Assembly: GCA_937995555.1 (NCBI GenBank)
Contig: CALKJX010000184.1
Coordinates: 1 to 7,842 of the forward strand
Reading direction: 5' to 3'
Source of the DNA: an uncultured Elioraea sp.
Lineage (GTDB): Bacteria > Pseudomonadota > Alphaproteobacteria > Acetobacterales > Acetobacteraceae
DNA: 7,842 bases
Shown here: positions 1 to 5,661 of the stretch, piece after piece
How positions within the stretch are numbered: position 1 is the stretch's first letter
Layout: each line of letters opens with the position of its first letter
Notes under the pieces: model-generated
Database searches by the model: none
The model's input: only the letters and a program-made list of their open reading frames with translations
What the model was told of the DNA's origin: nothing
Translations under genes and position numbers: made by a program

Positions 1-846
1 AGCCCACTTCACCGGCCGGCCGAGCGCGCGCGCGGCGAAGCAGACCATCACGTGCTCCGGATAGAGGAACAGCTTCATCCCGAACCCGCCGCCGACATCG
101 GGCGTGATGACGCGGAACCGTTCGGGCGGCAGGTTGAAGACGAACTTCGCCAGCATGTCCTTGAGCTGCCAGGAGCCCTGGGTATTGGCGTGCAGCGTGA
201 AGCGGTTCGAGGCGGCATCGTACTCGGCGACGGCCGCGCGCGCTTCCATCGAGGCGACGACGATGCGGTTGTTCACCACGGTCAGGCGGGTGACGTGGGC
301 GGCCTCCTCGAACAGCCGGTCGGTCTCGGCCTTGTCGCCCGTTTCCCAGTCGAAGCAGAGGTTGCGCGCGACCCCATCCCAAACGAGCGGCGCGCTCGCC
401 TCGTGCGCCCGGGCGAGATCGGTGACCGAGGGCAGTTCCTCGTAGTCCACCGCCAGCGCCTCTGCGCCGTCGCGCGCGGCCTGGAGCGTTTCGCCCACGA
501 CGAAGGCGACCGGATCGCCGACATGGCGCACCCGGCCGACCGCGAGCGCGGGGCGCGGCGTCTCGGCCCGCGGCGAGCCGTCGCGGCTCTTGAGCGGGAT
601 CATGCAGGGCACGTCACCGAGACCGGCCTTCTTCAGGTCCTCACCCGTGAACACGCCAAGGACGCCCTTCACGGCGAGCGCGGGCGCCGTGTCGATCGAC
701 CGGATCGCCGCATGCGCGTAGGGGCTGCGCACCACCACGCCCCAAGTCTGGCCGGGGAGGCTGACGTCATCGGTGTAGCGCCCGTGGCCACGCAACAGGC
801 GCGGATCCTCGACACGGCGCATCGGCTGGCTGAGCCCGAACTTCAT
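1..846 (-). CDS. Xanthine dehydrogenase/CoxL-family molybdopterin-binding subunit, N-terminal part (3' end beyond the window)
   Basis: This is the molybdenum-cofactor large subunit of a hydroxylase of the xanthine dehydrogenase/aerobic CO dehydrogenase family, a cytoplasmic oxidoreductase that normally works with FAD and 2Fe-2S subunits. The 282 visible residues begin MKFGLSQPMRRVEDPRLLRG, the usual opening of the family. The a/b hammerhead domain (about residues 19-140) includes GRVRHVGDPVAFVVGET at 104-120. The molybdopterin-binding domain follows, with SMEARAAVAEYD at 199-210, an NTQG segment near 221 and the glycine-rich GGGFGMK at 252-258. The ATG at 844-846 has a GGAG eight bases upstream and a typical family N-terminus, so the start is secure. 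The region that would separate true CO dehydrogenase (AYxCSFR loop) from other family members lies off the left edge, so the substrate is open. No medium or small subunit gene lies on the visible 5' side. The next gene is divergent. Confidence 0.93.
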   Translation of the reverse strand, partial: MKFGLSQPMRRVEDPRLLRGHGRYTDDVSLPGQTWGVVVRSPYAHAAIRSIDTAPALAVKGVLGVFTGEDLKKAGLGDVPCMIPLKSRDGSPRAETPRPALAVGRVRHVGDPVAFVVGETLQAARDGAEALAVDYEELPSVTDLARAHEASAPLVWDGVARNLCFDWETGDKAETDRLFEEAAHVTRLTVVNNRIVVASMEARAAVAEYDAASNRFTLHANTQGSWQLKDMLAKFVFNLPPERFRVITPDVGGGFGMKLFLYPEHVMVCFAARALGRPVKWA

Positions 847-927
847 CCTGACGCTCTCCGGGGTTGCAACGTTTCGCCGCACAGCATGTGGCCGGGCGAT
901 ATGCTTCGCCAAGCCCCTTTGGTGCCC

Positions 928-931
928 GGAG
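928..931 (+). promoter_or_regulatory. Ribosome binding site deciding a GTG start
   Basis: GGAG lies seven bases before the GTG at 939-941. It supports that codon over the in-frame TTG at 864, which would add 25 residues of low-complexity sequence absent from typical AI-2E family N-termini. Confidence 0.6.
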
Positions 932-938
932 TCGCGTC

Positions 939-2027
939 GTGCCCCCAGACCCGCCCCCCGCCTATGCCCAGTTCGAGCGCCTCCTTGCCCTGGCGCTCCC
1001 CGGATTGCTGGTGGTGGCGTGCTTCATCGTCATCGCTCCCTTTGCCGCGGCCCTGCTCTGGGCCGCCGTGATCGTCGTCTCGGTCTGGCGCCCCCTCGAA
1101 TGGCTGACAGAGCGGCTCGGCGGGCGGCGCGGGCTGGTCGGGGTGCTGCTGACGCTCGCGACCCTCGCCGTCATCGTCGGACCCGCGGTCGCGCTCGGCG
1201 ATGCCGCGGTCTCGGCGATTCCCGAACTCCGCGCCATGGCGGCCGATCTCGGCGCCGCGGCGCAGACCCACGGGCCGGCCCTGCTGGCGCATATCCCCCT
1301 GGTCGGCGACCGCGCGGCCGCGGCCTGGAGCGCGATGGTGGACGATGTCGGGCCGCTGGTGGAGGCGGCCGGCAAGGTCGCGCCCGAGGTCGGCGCATGG
1401 CTCGCGCGTCAGACGCTCGCTCTCGGCCTGACCATGCTTCAACTGTTGCTCGTCTGCCTCGCCAGCGGCGTGATGTACGCGCGCGGGCCCGCCGGCGCCC
1501 TGCTGATGCACCGCCTCGCCGAGCGGATCGGCGGCGGCGACGGGATCGAGACGCTGGAGGTGGCCGTGCGCGCGATCCGCGCAGTCTCGGCGGGCGTCGT
1601 CGGCACCGCGGCCGTGCAGGCCGTTCTCGCTTGGCTCGGTTTCGCGCTCGCCGGCGTCCCCGCACCATTCGCGCTCGGCATCGGCGTGCTGGTGCTCGGG
1701 ATCGTGCAGATCGGCCCTTTGCCCGTGTGGCTGCCGGTGGTCGTCTGGATGTTCGCCACCAGCGACGACACGCTGACCAGCATCCTGCTGCTGATCTGGA
1801 GCGCCGGCGTGGTTCAGACCGTGGACAACGTGCTGCGGCCGCTGCTGATCAGCCGCGGCGCCCGCCTGCCGCTGCTGCTGATGCTGGTCGGCGTGCTCGG
1901 CGGGCTTATGTCGATGGGACTCATCGGGGTGTTCCTTGGCCCGACAATCCTCGGCGTCGGCTACGTGCTGCTGCGCCGCTGGCTGGGACTGGAGCCGATC
2001 CCGGCCGCGCCCTCAGCGTCCGGCTGA
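939..2027 (+). CDS. AI-2E family (PerM-like) transporter
   Basis: This is an integral inner-membrane protein of the AI-2E/UPF0118 family. Members include TqsA, linked to autoinducer-2 export, and Na+/H+ antiporters, and most have no known substrate. From the GTG start it has 362 residues, the normal family size. Hydrophobic segments lie at about 17-33, 35-50, 64-86, 156-180, 219-238, 245-270, 281-298 and 310-345, with a periplasmic or cytoplasmic stretch at about 90-155. The family signature is clear near the C-terminus: DNVLRPLLISRGARLP (296-311), then a glycine-rich helix LVGVLGGLMSMGLIGVFLGP (316-335). The gene is divergent from the CoxL-family gene, with a 92-base gap, and converges on the protease gene, overlapping its 3' end by 15 bases. 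Nothing in the context indicates quorum sensing, so a specific AI-2 role is not supported. A longer form from the TTG at 864 is possible but less likely. Confidence 0.9.
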   Translation: MPPDPPPAYAQFERLLALALPGLLVVACFIVIAPFAAALLWAAVIVVSVWRPLEWLTERLGGRRGLVGVLLTLATLAVIVGPAVALGDAAVSAIPELRAMAADLGAAAQTHGPALLAHIPLVGDRAAAAWSAMVDDVGPLVEAAGKVAPEVGAWLARQTLALGLTMLQLLLVCLASGVMYARGPAGALLMHRLAERIGGGDGIETLEVAVRAIRAVSAGVVGTAAVQAVLAWLGFALAGVPAPFALGIGVLVLGIVQIGPLPVWLPVVVWMFATSDDTLTSILLLIWSAGVVQTVDNVLRPLLISRGARLPLLLMLVGVLGGLMSMGLIGVFLGPTILGVGYVLLRRWLGLEPIPAAPSASG

Positions 2028-2729
2028 GGCGATCAGCCGGCGCGCCTCGTCGATCGCCGGGACGATCCCGAGCACGAACACCTCGCGCCCCTCGCGGCGG
2101 AGCAGGCCGTCGACATCGGCGCCCGTCAGCATGCCGAGCAGCGGCGCCGCCCCTGGCGAGACGAGCGCCGTCGTCACGCCGAGCACCGCGCCGTCCGGCC
2201 CGACCACCGGCCCGCCCGAGTATCCCATCAGCGCGCCCATCCGGGCGATGAAACCCTGACCCAGACCATCGATCGCAGCGTCATGCTCCATCACCCAGCC
2301 CTGGGCGAGGCCCGGTCCCACCGTGGTCGTCCCGGCCGCCCAGACCGGCTGGGCCGGCAGCGGTCCGGCCTTCGCGGTGCGCGCGGGGGCAAGGAACCCC
2401 TCAGGCACGCGCAGCACCGCCAGATCCATCGCCTCCGAGCGCCCGATCAGGGTCGCGTTCACCCGCGTCCCGTCGTCACGCACCAGCGTCGCGCCCTCCA
2501 CAGCCATGCCGCCGAGCCGCATCACGTGGCTGTTCGTCAGCACATGGCGCTCGTCGATCGCCACCGCCGAGCCGAGCCCGCCGAACAGCGGGGGCGCGCC
2601 GATCACGACCGCGGCGTAGCTCTGCCGCGCCACCGGCTCGACCGGCGTGCCGATCGTGGCTGGGCCGGGAACGCTGGCGCAGGCGGCGACGGCAAGCGCG
2701 AGGGCAAGGACGGGAAGGGTTCGGCGCAT
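2013..2729 (-). CDS. Trypsin-like serine protease, predicted lipoprotein (S1/HtrA-type protease domain, no PDZ)
   Basis: This is a predicted lipid-anchored periplasmic peptidase of 238 residues. The N-terminus MRRTLPVLALALAVAAC is a lipoprotein signal with lipobox VAAC and acceptor Cys16. Ser18 at the +2 position means no Asp retention signal, so an outer-membrane location is likely. The rest is a chymotrypsin-fold domain with all three catalytic positions recognisable: His68 in VLTNSHVM, Asp102 in EAMDLAVLRV and Ser171 in GYSGGPVVGPDGAVLG. The serine motif is GYSGGP instead of the commoner GNSGGP. There is no PDZ domain, unlike DegP/DegS. The ATG at 2727-2729 is chosen because it gives an intact lipoprotein signal and has GAGG nine bases upstream. 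Longer in-frame starts (2756, 2897) would bury the signal behind Cys-rich, low-quality sequence. The gene is divergent from the transporter operon and overlaps the AI-2E gene at its 3' end. Its natural substrate is unknown. Confidence 0.88.
   Translation of the reverse strand: MRRTLPVLALALAVAACASVPGPATIGTPVEPVARQSYAAVVIGAPPLFGGLGSAVAIDERHVLTNSHVMRLGGMAVEGATLVRDDGTRVNATLIGRSEAMDLAVLRVPEGFLAPARTAKAGPLPAQPVWAAGTTTVGPGLAQGWVMEHDAAIDGLGQGFIARMGALMGYSGGPVVGPDGAVLGVTTALVSPGAAPLLGMLTGADVDGLLRREGREVFVLGIVPAIDEARRLIASAGR
2016..2043. terminator. Hairpin at overlapping convergent gene ends (putative bidirectional terminator)
   Basis: CCGGCTGA (2020-2027), loop GGCGA (2028-2032) and TCAGCCGG (2033-2040) form a perfect 8-bp stem. 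GCG at 2016-2018 can pair with CGC at 2041-2043 if T2019 bulges. The left arm carries the TGA stop of the AI-2E gene, and the hairpin lies within the last codons of the opposing protease gene. There is no T-run on either side, so classic intrinsic termination is unproven. A role in mRNA 3'-end stability or transcription collision is equally possible. Confidence 0.45.
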
Positions 2730-2780
2730 CGCGGCGATCCTCGGGTGTGGAGGCATGCCGGAATGCAACCATTCTTGCTT

Positions 2781-2795
2781 GAACGAAGAGTGAAC
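2781..2795 (-). promoter_or_regulatory. Candidate LexA-type box (GTTC-N7-GTTC)
   Basis: The minus strand reads GTTC ACTCTTC GTTC, an exact match to the direct-repeat SOS box described for alphaproteobacterial LexA. It lies in the most AT-rich part of the divergent intergenic region, 51 bases upstream of the protease start codon and about 100 bases upstream of the livG start. A weak -10-like AAGAAT follows on the minus strand, which would place the repeat between promoter elements of the protease gene. No convincing sigma-70 promoter could be assigned on either strand. The sequence match is seen directly, and LexA binding is inferred. Confidence 0.4.
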
Positions 2796-2884
2796 ACACG
2801 ATCGCAGGTGCGCCGCGGTGCCGTGCTTGCCGCGCATTCCCGCTCTTGCGCCGCAGCATGGCTTTTTGGCAGGCTGCATTTCGC

Positions 2885-2893
2885 AGGGGGAGG
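2885..2893 (+). promoter_or_regulatory. Ribosome binding site deciding a TTG start for livG
   Basis: The purine run AGGGGGAGG is the strongest Shine-Dalgarno-like sequence ahead of the operon. It precedes the TTG at 2897-2899, with its AGGGG part six to seven bases from the start. The alternative ATG at 2858 has no comparable site. Confidence 0.55.
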
Positions 2894-2896
2894 CCA

Positions 2897-3652
2897 TTGG
2901 GCAACGACGTCGTTCTCGAAACCGAGGGATTGACCAAGGAGTTCCTCGGGTTTGTCGCGGTGAAGGATGTCGCGCTCCGGGTCAGGCGCGGCACCATCCA
3001 CGCGCTGATCGGCCCGAACGGCGCCGGCAAGACCACGGTGTTCAACCTGCTCACCAAGTTCCTCGAACCGACCGCAGGCGCGATCCGCTTCGACGGACGC
3101 GACATCACCGGCCTCAAACCGGCGGATGTGGCGCGGCTCGGCATGGTGCGCAGCTTCCAGATCTCGGCCGTGTTCCCGCACCTCACGGCGCTCGAGAATG
3201 TCCGGCTGGCGCTCCAGCGCGAGCGCGGCTCGTCCTACGATTTCTGGCGGCCGGAGCGGCTGCTCGGGCGCTACGAGGATCGCGCCCGCGCGCTGCTCGC
3301 CGATGTCGGCCTGGACGGCTACGAGGAGGTGCTGGCCGGGCTGCTGCCTTACGGCCGCAAGCGCGCGCTGGAGATCGCGACCACGCTCGCGCTCGACCCG
3401 CCGATGATGCTGCTCGACGAACCCACGGCTGGCATGGCGCACGAGGACGTCGACCGGGTGGTCGCGCTGGTGCGTCGGGTGCGCGAGGGCCGCACGATCC
3501 TGCTGGTGGAGCACAACCTCAAGGTGGTCGCCGGGCTTTCGGACACCATCACCGTGCTCACGCGCGGCCAGGTGCTGGCCGAGGGCGACTACGCCGCGAT
3601 CAGCGCCAACCCGGACGTGAAGGCCGCCTATATCGGGTCCGACGATGCTTGA
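2897..3652 (+). CDS. livG: Branched-chain amino acid type (HAAT) ABC transporter, ATP-binding protein LivG-like
   Basis: This is one of the two cytoplasmic ATPases of a HAAT-family importer. It has 251 residues from the TTG start, the usual LivG length, and opens GNDVVLETEGLTKEFLGFVAV as LivG proteins do. Walker A is GPNGAGKTT (39-47), the Q-loop glutamine is Q88 in SFQIS, Walker B is MMLLDEPT (170-177) and the switch histidine is H206 in LVEHN. The LivG-specific insert between Q-loop and signature is present at about 105-150. The ABC signature is divergent: LPYGRKRALEIA at 150-161, where most LivG have LSYGQQR, so the signature Ser and Gln are replaced by Pro and Arg. Its start overlaps no other gene. 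Its end overlaps livF by 8 bases (ATGCTTGA), which suggests translational coupling. An ATG at 2858 would add 13 residues without family support. Confidence 0.93.
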   Translation: MGNDVVLETEGLTKEFLGFVAVKDVALRVRRGTIHALIGPNGAGKTTVFNLLTKFLEPTAGAIRFDGRDITGLKPADVARLGMVRSFQISAVFPHLTALENVRLALQRERGSSYDFWRPERLLGRYEDRARALLADVGLDGYEEVLAGLLPYGRKRALEIATTLALDPPMMLLDEPTAGMAHEDVDRVVALVRRVREGRTILLVEHNLKVVAGLSDTITVLTRGQVLAEGDYAAISANPDVKAAYIGSDDA

Positions 3653-4337
3653 GGTGCGGGGCCTGGAGGCGTGGTACGGCGAGAGCCACGTGCTGCACGG
3701 GGTCGATCTCGACGTCGCCGACGGCGAGATCGTGACGCTGCTCGGTCGCAACGGCGCCGGCAAGAGCACGACCATCAAGGCGATCATCGGGGTGGTGGAG
3801 AGACGCAAGGGCTCGATCCGCTACAACGGCACCGAGACGATCGGGCTCGCACCGGACCGCATCGCGAGGCTGGGCATCGCCTGGTGCCCCGAGGAGCGCG
3901 GCATCTTCGCCGGCCTGACGGTGAAGGAGAACCTTCTGCTGCCCCCCGAGATCGCGCCGAGCCGAGTCGATCTCGACCGCATCTACACGCTTTTCCCCAA
4001 CCTGAAGGAACGCCTCTCCAGCCCGGGCACCAAGCTCTCGGGGGGCGAGCAGCAGATGCTGGCGATCGCGCGCATCATGCGCACCGGCGCCAAGCTGATG
4101 CTGCTCGACGAGCCGACCGAGGGACTCGCCCCGGTGATCATCCAGCAGATCGGGCGGACCGTGCAGGCGCTGAAGGAGATCGGCCTGACCGTGCTGCTGG
4201 TCGAGCAGAACTTCCGATTCGCGCAGACGGTCGCGGATCGGCACTATGTCATGGAGCACGGGCGGATCGTCGACATGATCCCCCGCGCTGAACTCGAGGC
4301 CAGCATGGACCGCCTGCACAGTTATCTCGGCGTGTAG
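3645..4337 (+). CDS. livF: Branched-chain amino acid type ABC transporter, ATP-binding protein LivF-like
   Basis: This is the second ATPase of the importer, 230 residues and full length for LivF, acting at the inner face of the membrane with LivG. Walker A is GRNGAGKST (34-42), the signature is a canonical LSGGEQQ (131-137) and Walker B is LMLLDEPT (151-158). Two deviations typical of LivF separate it from LivG: the Q-loop position reads CPEERGIF (81-88) in place of a glutamine, and the H-loop reads VEQN (186-189) with Gln instead of His. The start ATG lies inside the end of livG (8-base overlap) with only a weak upstream site, so reinitiation by ribosomes leaving livG is likely. The substrate-binding protein gene follows after 25 bases. 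Confidence 0.94.
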   Translation: MLEVRGLEAWYGESHVLHGVDLDVADGEIVTLLGRNGAGKSTTIKAIIGVVERRKGSIRYNGTETIGLAPDRIARLGIAWCPEERGIFAGLTVKENLLLPPEIAPSRVDLDRIYTLFPNLKERLSSPGTKLSGGEQQMLAIARIMRTGAKLMLLDEPTEGLAPVIIQQIGRTVQALKEIGLTVLLVEQNFRFAQTVADRHYVMEHGRIVDMIPRAELEASMDRLHSYLGV

Positions 4338-4350
4338 GGCGGCCGACACA

Positions 4351-4357
4351 GGGAGAG
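4351..4357 (+). promoter_or_regulatory. Strong ribosome binding site of the substrate-binding protein gene
   Basis: GGGAGAG stands five to seven bases before the ATG at 4363. It is the clearest Shine-Dalgarno in the operon and suits high translation of the periplasmic component. Confidence 0.65.
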
Positions 4358-4362
4358 AAACG

Positions 4363-5607
4363 ATGGCATTCAACCGACGCACGCTGCTCGCAGGCGCCGC
4401 CGCCGGCGCGGCCCTGCCGCTCGTCACGCCGCTGCGCCATGCGCGCGCCCAGGCGGCGAACACGATCCGGATCGGCGTGATGAACGACCAGTCCGGCCTC
4501 TACCGCGATCTGACGGGGCCGGGTTCCACACAGTGCGTCCGTCTCGCGGTGCAGGAGAGCGGCATCACCACCCGCGGGGTGAACGTGGAAGTGGCCGAGG
4601 CCGACCACCAGAACCGCCCCGACGTCGGCTCGACCGTGGTGCGCCAGTGGCTCGATCGCGACAACTTCGATGTGATCGTCGATGTGCCGACATCCTCGGT
4701 GGCGCTGGCGGTCAACACGCTCTGCCGGGAACGCAACAAGGTCTTCCTCTGCTCGGGCGCTGCGACCTCCGACCTGACCGGCCCTGCCTGCTCGCCAAAC
4801 ACGATCCACTGGACCTACGACACCTGGATGCTCGCGCGCGGCACCGGCGGGGCGATGGTGGCGGCGGGCGGTCGGACCTGGTTCTTCATCACCGCCGACT
4901 ACGCGTTCGGCCATGCGCTCGAGCGCGACGTCTCGAACTTCGTGCGCAACGCCGGCGGCCAGATCCTCGGCTCGGTGCGCACGCCCTTCCCCGGCACGAC
5001 CGACTTCTCCTCTTTCCTGCTCCAGGCGCAGCAGAGCCGCGCGCAGGTGATCGGGCTCGCGAACGCCGGCGGCGACACGATCAACTCGATCAAGCAGGCC
5101 GCCGAGTTCGGCATCACCCGCCGCGGCACCCGGCTCGCCGGGCTGCTCGTGTTCATCTCCGACGTCCATGCGCTCGGCCTTCCGACCGCCCAGGGACTGG
5201 TGTTCACGGAAACCTTCTACTGGGATCTCAATGACCGCACACGCGCCTTTACCCAGCGCGTCGGCCGGATGCCGAACGACATCCGCCCGTCGATGATCCA
5301 GGCCGGCTGCTACTCGGCGGTCCTGCACTACCTCAAGGCGGTCGAGGCGATGGGCGTGGCCGCGGCGAAGGCCTCGGGCGCGGCGACGATCGAGCGCATG
5401 AAGGCGATGCCGACCTCCGACGACTGTTTCGGCGAGGGCACGATCAGGCCCGACGGCCGCAAGATCCACCCCGCCTATCTGTTCCAGGTGAAGACGCCGC
5501 AGGAGAGCCGCGCGCCCTGGGACTACTACAAGCTGCTCGGCACCATCCCGGCGAACGAGGCGTTCCGCCCGATCACCGAGGGCAACTGCCCGCTGGTCCG
5601 CACCTGA
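4363..5607 (+). CDS. HAAT-family ABC transporter substrate-binding protein (Peripla_BP_6 fold)
   Basis: This periplasmic solute-binding protein delivers ligand to LivH/LivM. It is 414 residues long, the normal size. The N-terminus MAFNRRTLLAGAAAGAALP has twin arginines R5-R6 followed by a hydrophobic stretch. With the ARA-Q site at residues 27-30 this suggests Tat export, with Sec also possible. The mature part opens IRIGVMNDQSGLYRDLTGPGS (35-55), the usual first strand and ligand loop of type I binding proteins. Well-kept segments follow: VDVPTSSVALAVN, SDLTGPACSPNTIHWTYDTW, FFITADYAFGHALERDV, FSSFLLQAQ, GLANAGGDTINSIKQAAEFG, FYWDLNDRTRAF, GRKIHPAYLFQVK and PWDYYKLLGTIPANEAFRP. This subgroup is common in Alphaproteobacteria and usually annotated only as 'ABC transporter substrate-binding protein', so the ligand is not known and livK is not assigned. 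Codon use matches its neighbours. Confidence 0.93.
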   Translation: MAFNRRTLLAGAAAGAALPLVTPLRHARAQAANTIRIGVMNDQSGLYRDLTGPGSTQCVRLAVQESGITTRGVNVEVAEADHQNRPDVGSTVVRQWLDRDNFDVIVDVPTSSVALAVNTLCRERNKVFLCSGAATSDLTGPACSPNTIHWTYDTWMLARGTGGAMVAAGGRTWFFITADYAFGHALERDVSNFVRNAGGQILGSVRTPFPGTTDFSSFLLQAQQSRAQVIGLANAGGDTINSIKQAAEFGITRRGTRLAGLLVFISDVHALGLPTAQGLVFTETFYWDLNDRTRAFTQRVGRMPNDIRPSMIQAGCYSAVLHYLKAVEAMGVAAAKASGAATIERMKAMPTSDDCFGEGTIRPDGRKIHPAYLFQVKTPQESRAPWDYYKLLGTIPANEAFRPITEGNCPLVRT

Positions 5608-5615
5608 CGGGCACG

Positions 5616-5638
5616 GGGGGCGGGGCATTCCCGCTCCC
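5616..5638 (+). promoter_or_regulatory. Intercistronic hairpin between binding-protein and livH genes
   Basis: GGGGGCGGG (5616-5624), loop GCATT, and CCCGCTCCC (5630-5638) form a 9-bp stem with one G-U wobble. It starts eight bases after the stop of the binding-protein gene. No T-run follows, so it looks less like a full terminator than like an mRNA-stabilising or attenuating structure that leaves more transcript for the binding protein than for the permeases. Confidence 0.5.
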
Positions 5639-5661
5639 TCTCCGCCGTCCCGCCGCGACCG

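Noticed and set aside
847..938. Possible sigma-70 promoter between the CoxL-family gene and the AI-2E gene
   Set aside because: TTGCAA and TATGCT-like hexamers are present but not at an acceptable spacing, so no promoter is claimed in this 92-base gap.
52..1071. Plus-strand open frame of 339 codons across the left end
   Set aside because: It lies opposite the CoxL-family gene and runs into the AI-2E gene in another frame. The real coding strand is fixed by GGGFGMK and other family motifs.
1019..2251. Plus-strand Arg/Ala-rich open frame of 410 codons
   Set aside because: It is an alternative frame inside the AI-2E gene, made almost wholly of Arg, Ala, Gly and Asp, a typical GC-rich artefact.
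2752..2766. Palindrome GGCATGCC and the nearby GCAT...ATGC repeat as an operator
   Set aside because: The arms are only four bases with no match to a known operator, and the repeat overlaps the protease leader. This is too weak to annotate.
2603..3808. Minus-strand open frame of 401 codons spanning the divergent promoter and livG
   Set aside because: It overlaps livG antisense and the protease gene in another frame, and crosses the regulatory region. No protein family is recognisable.
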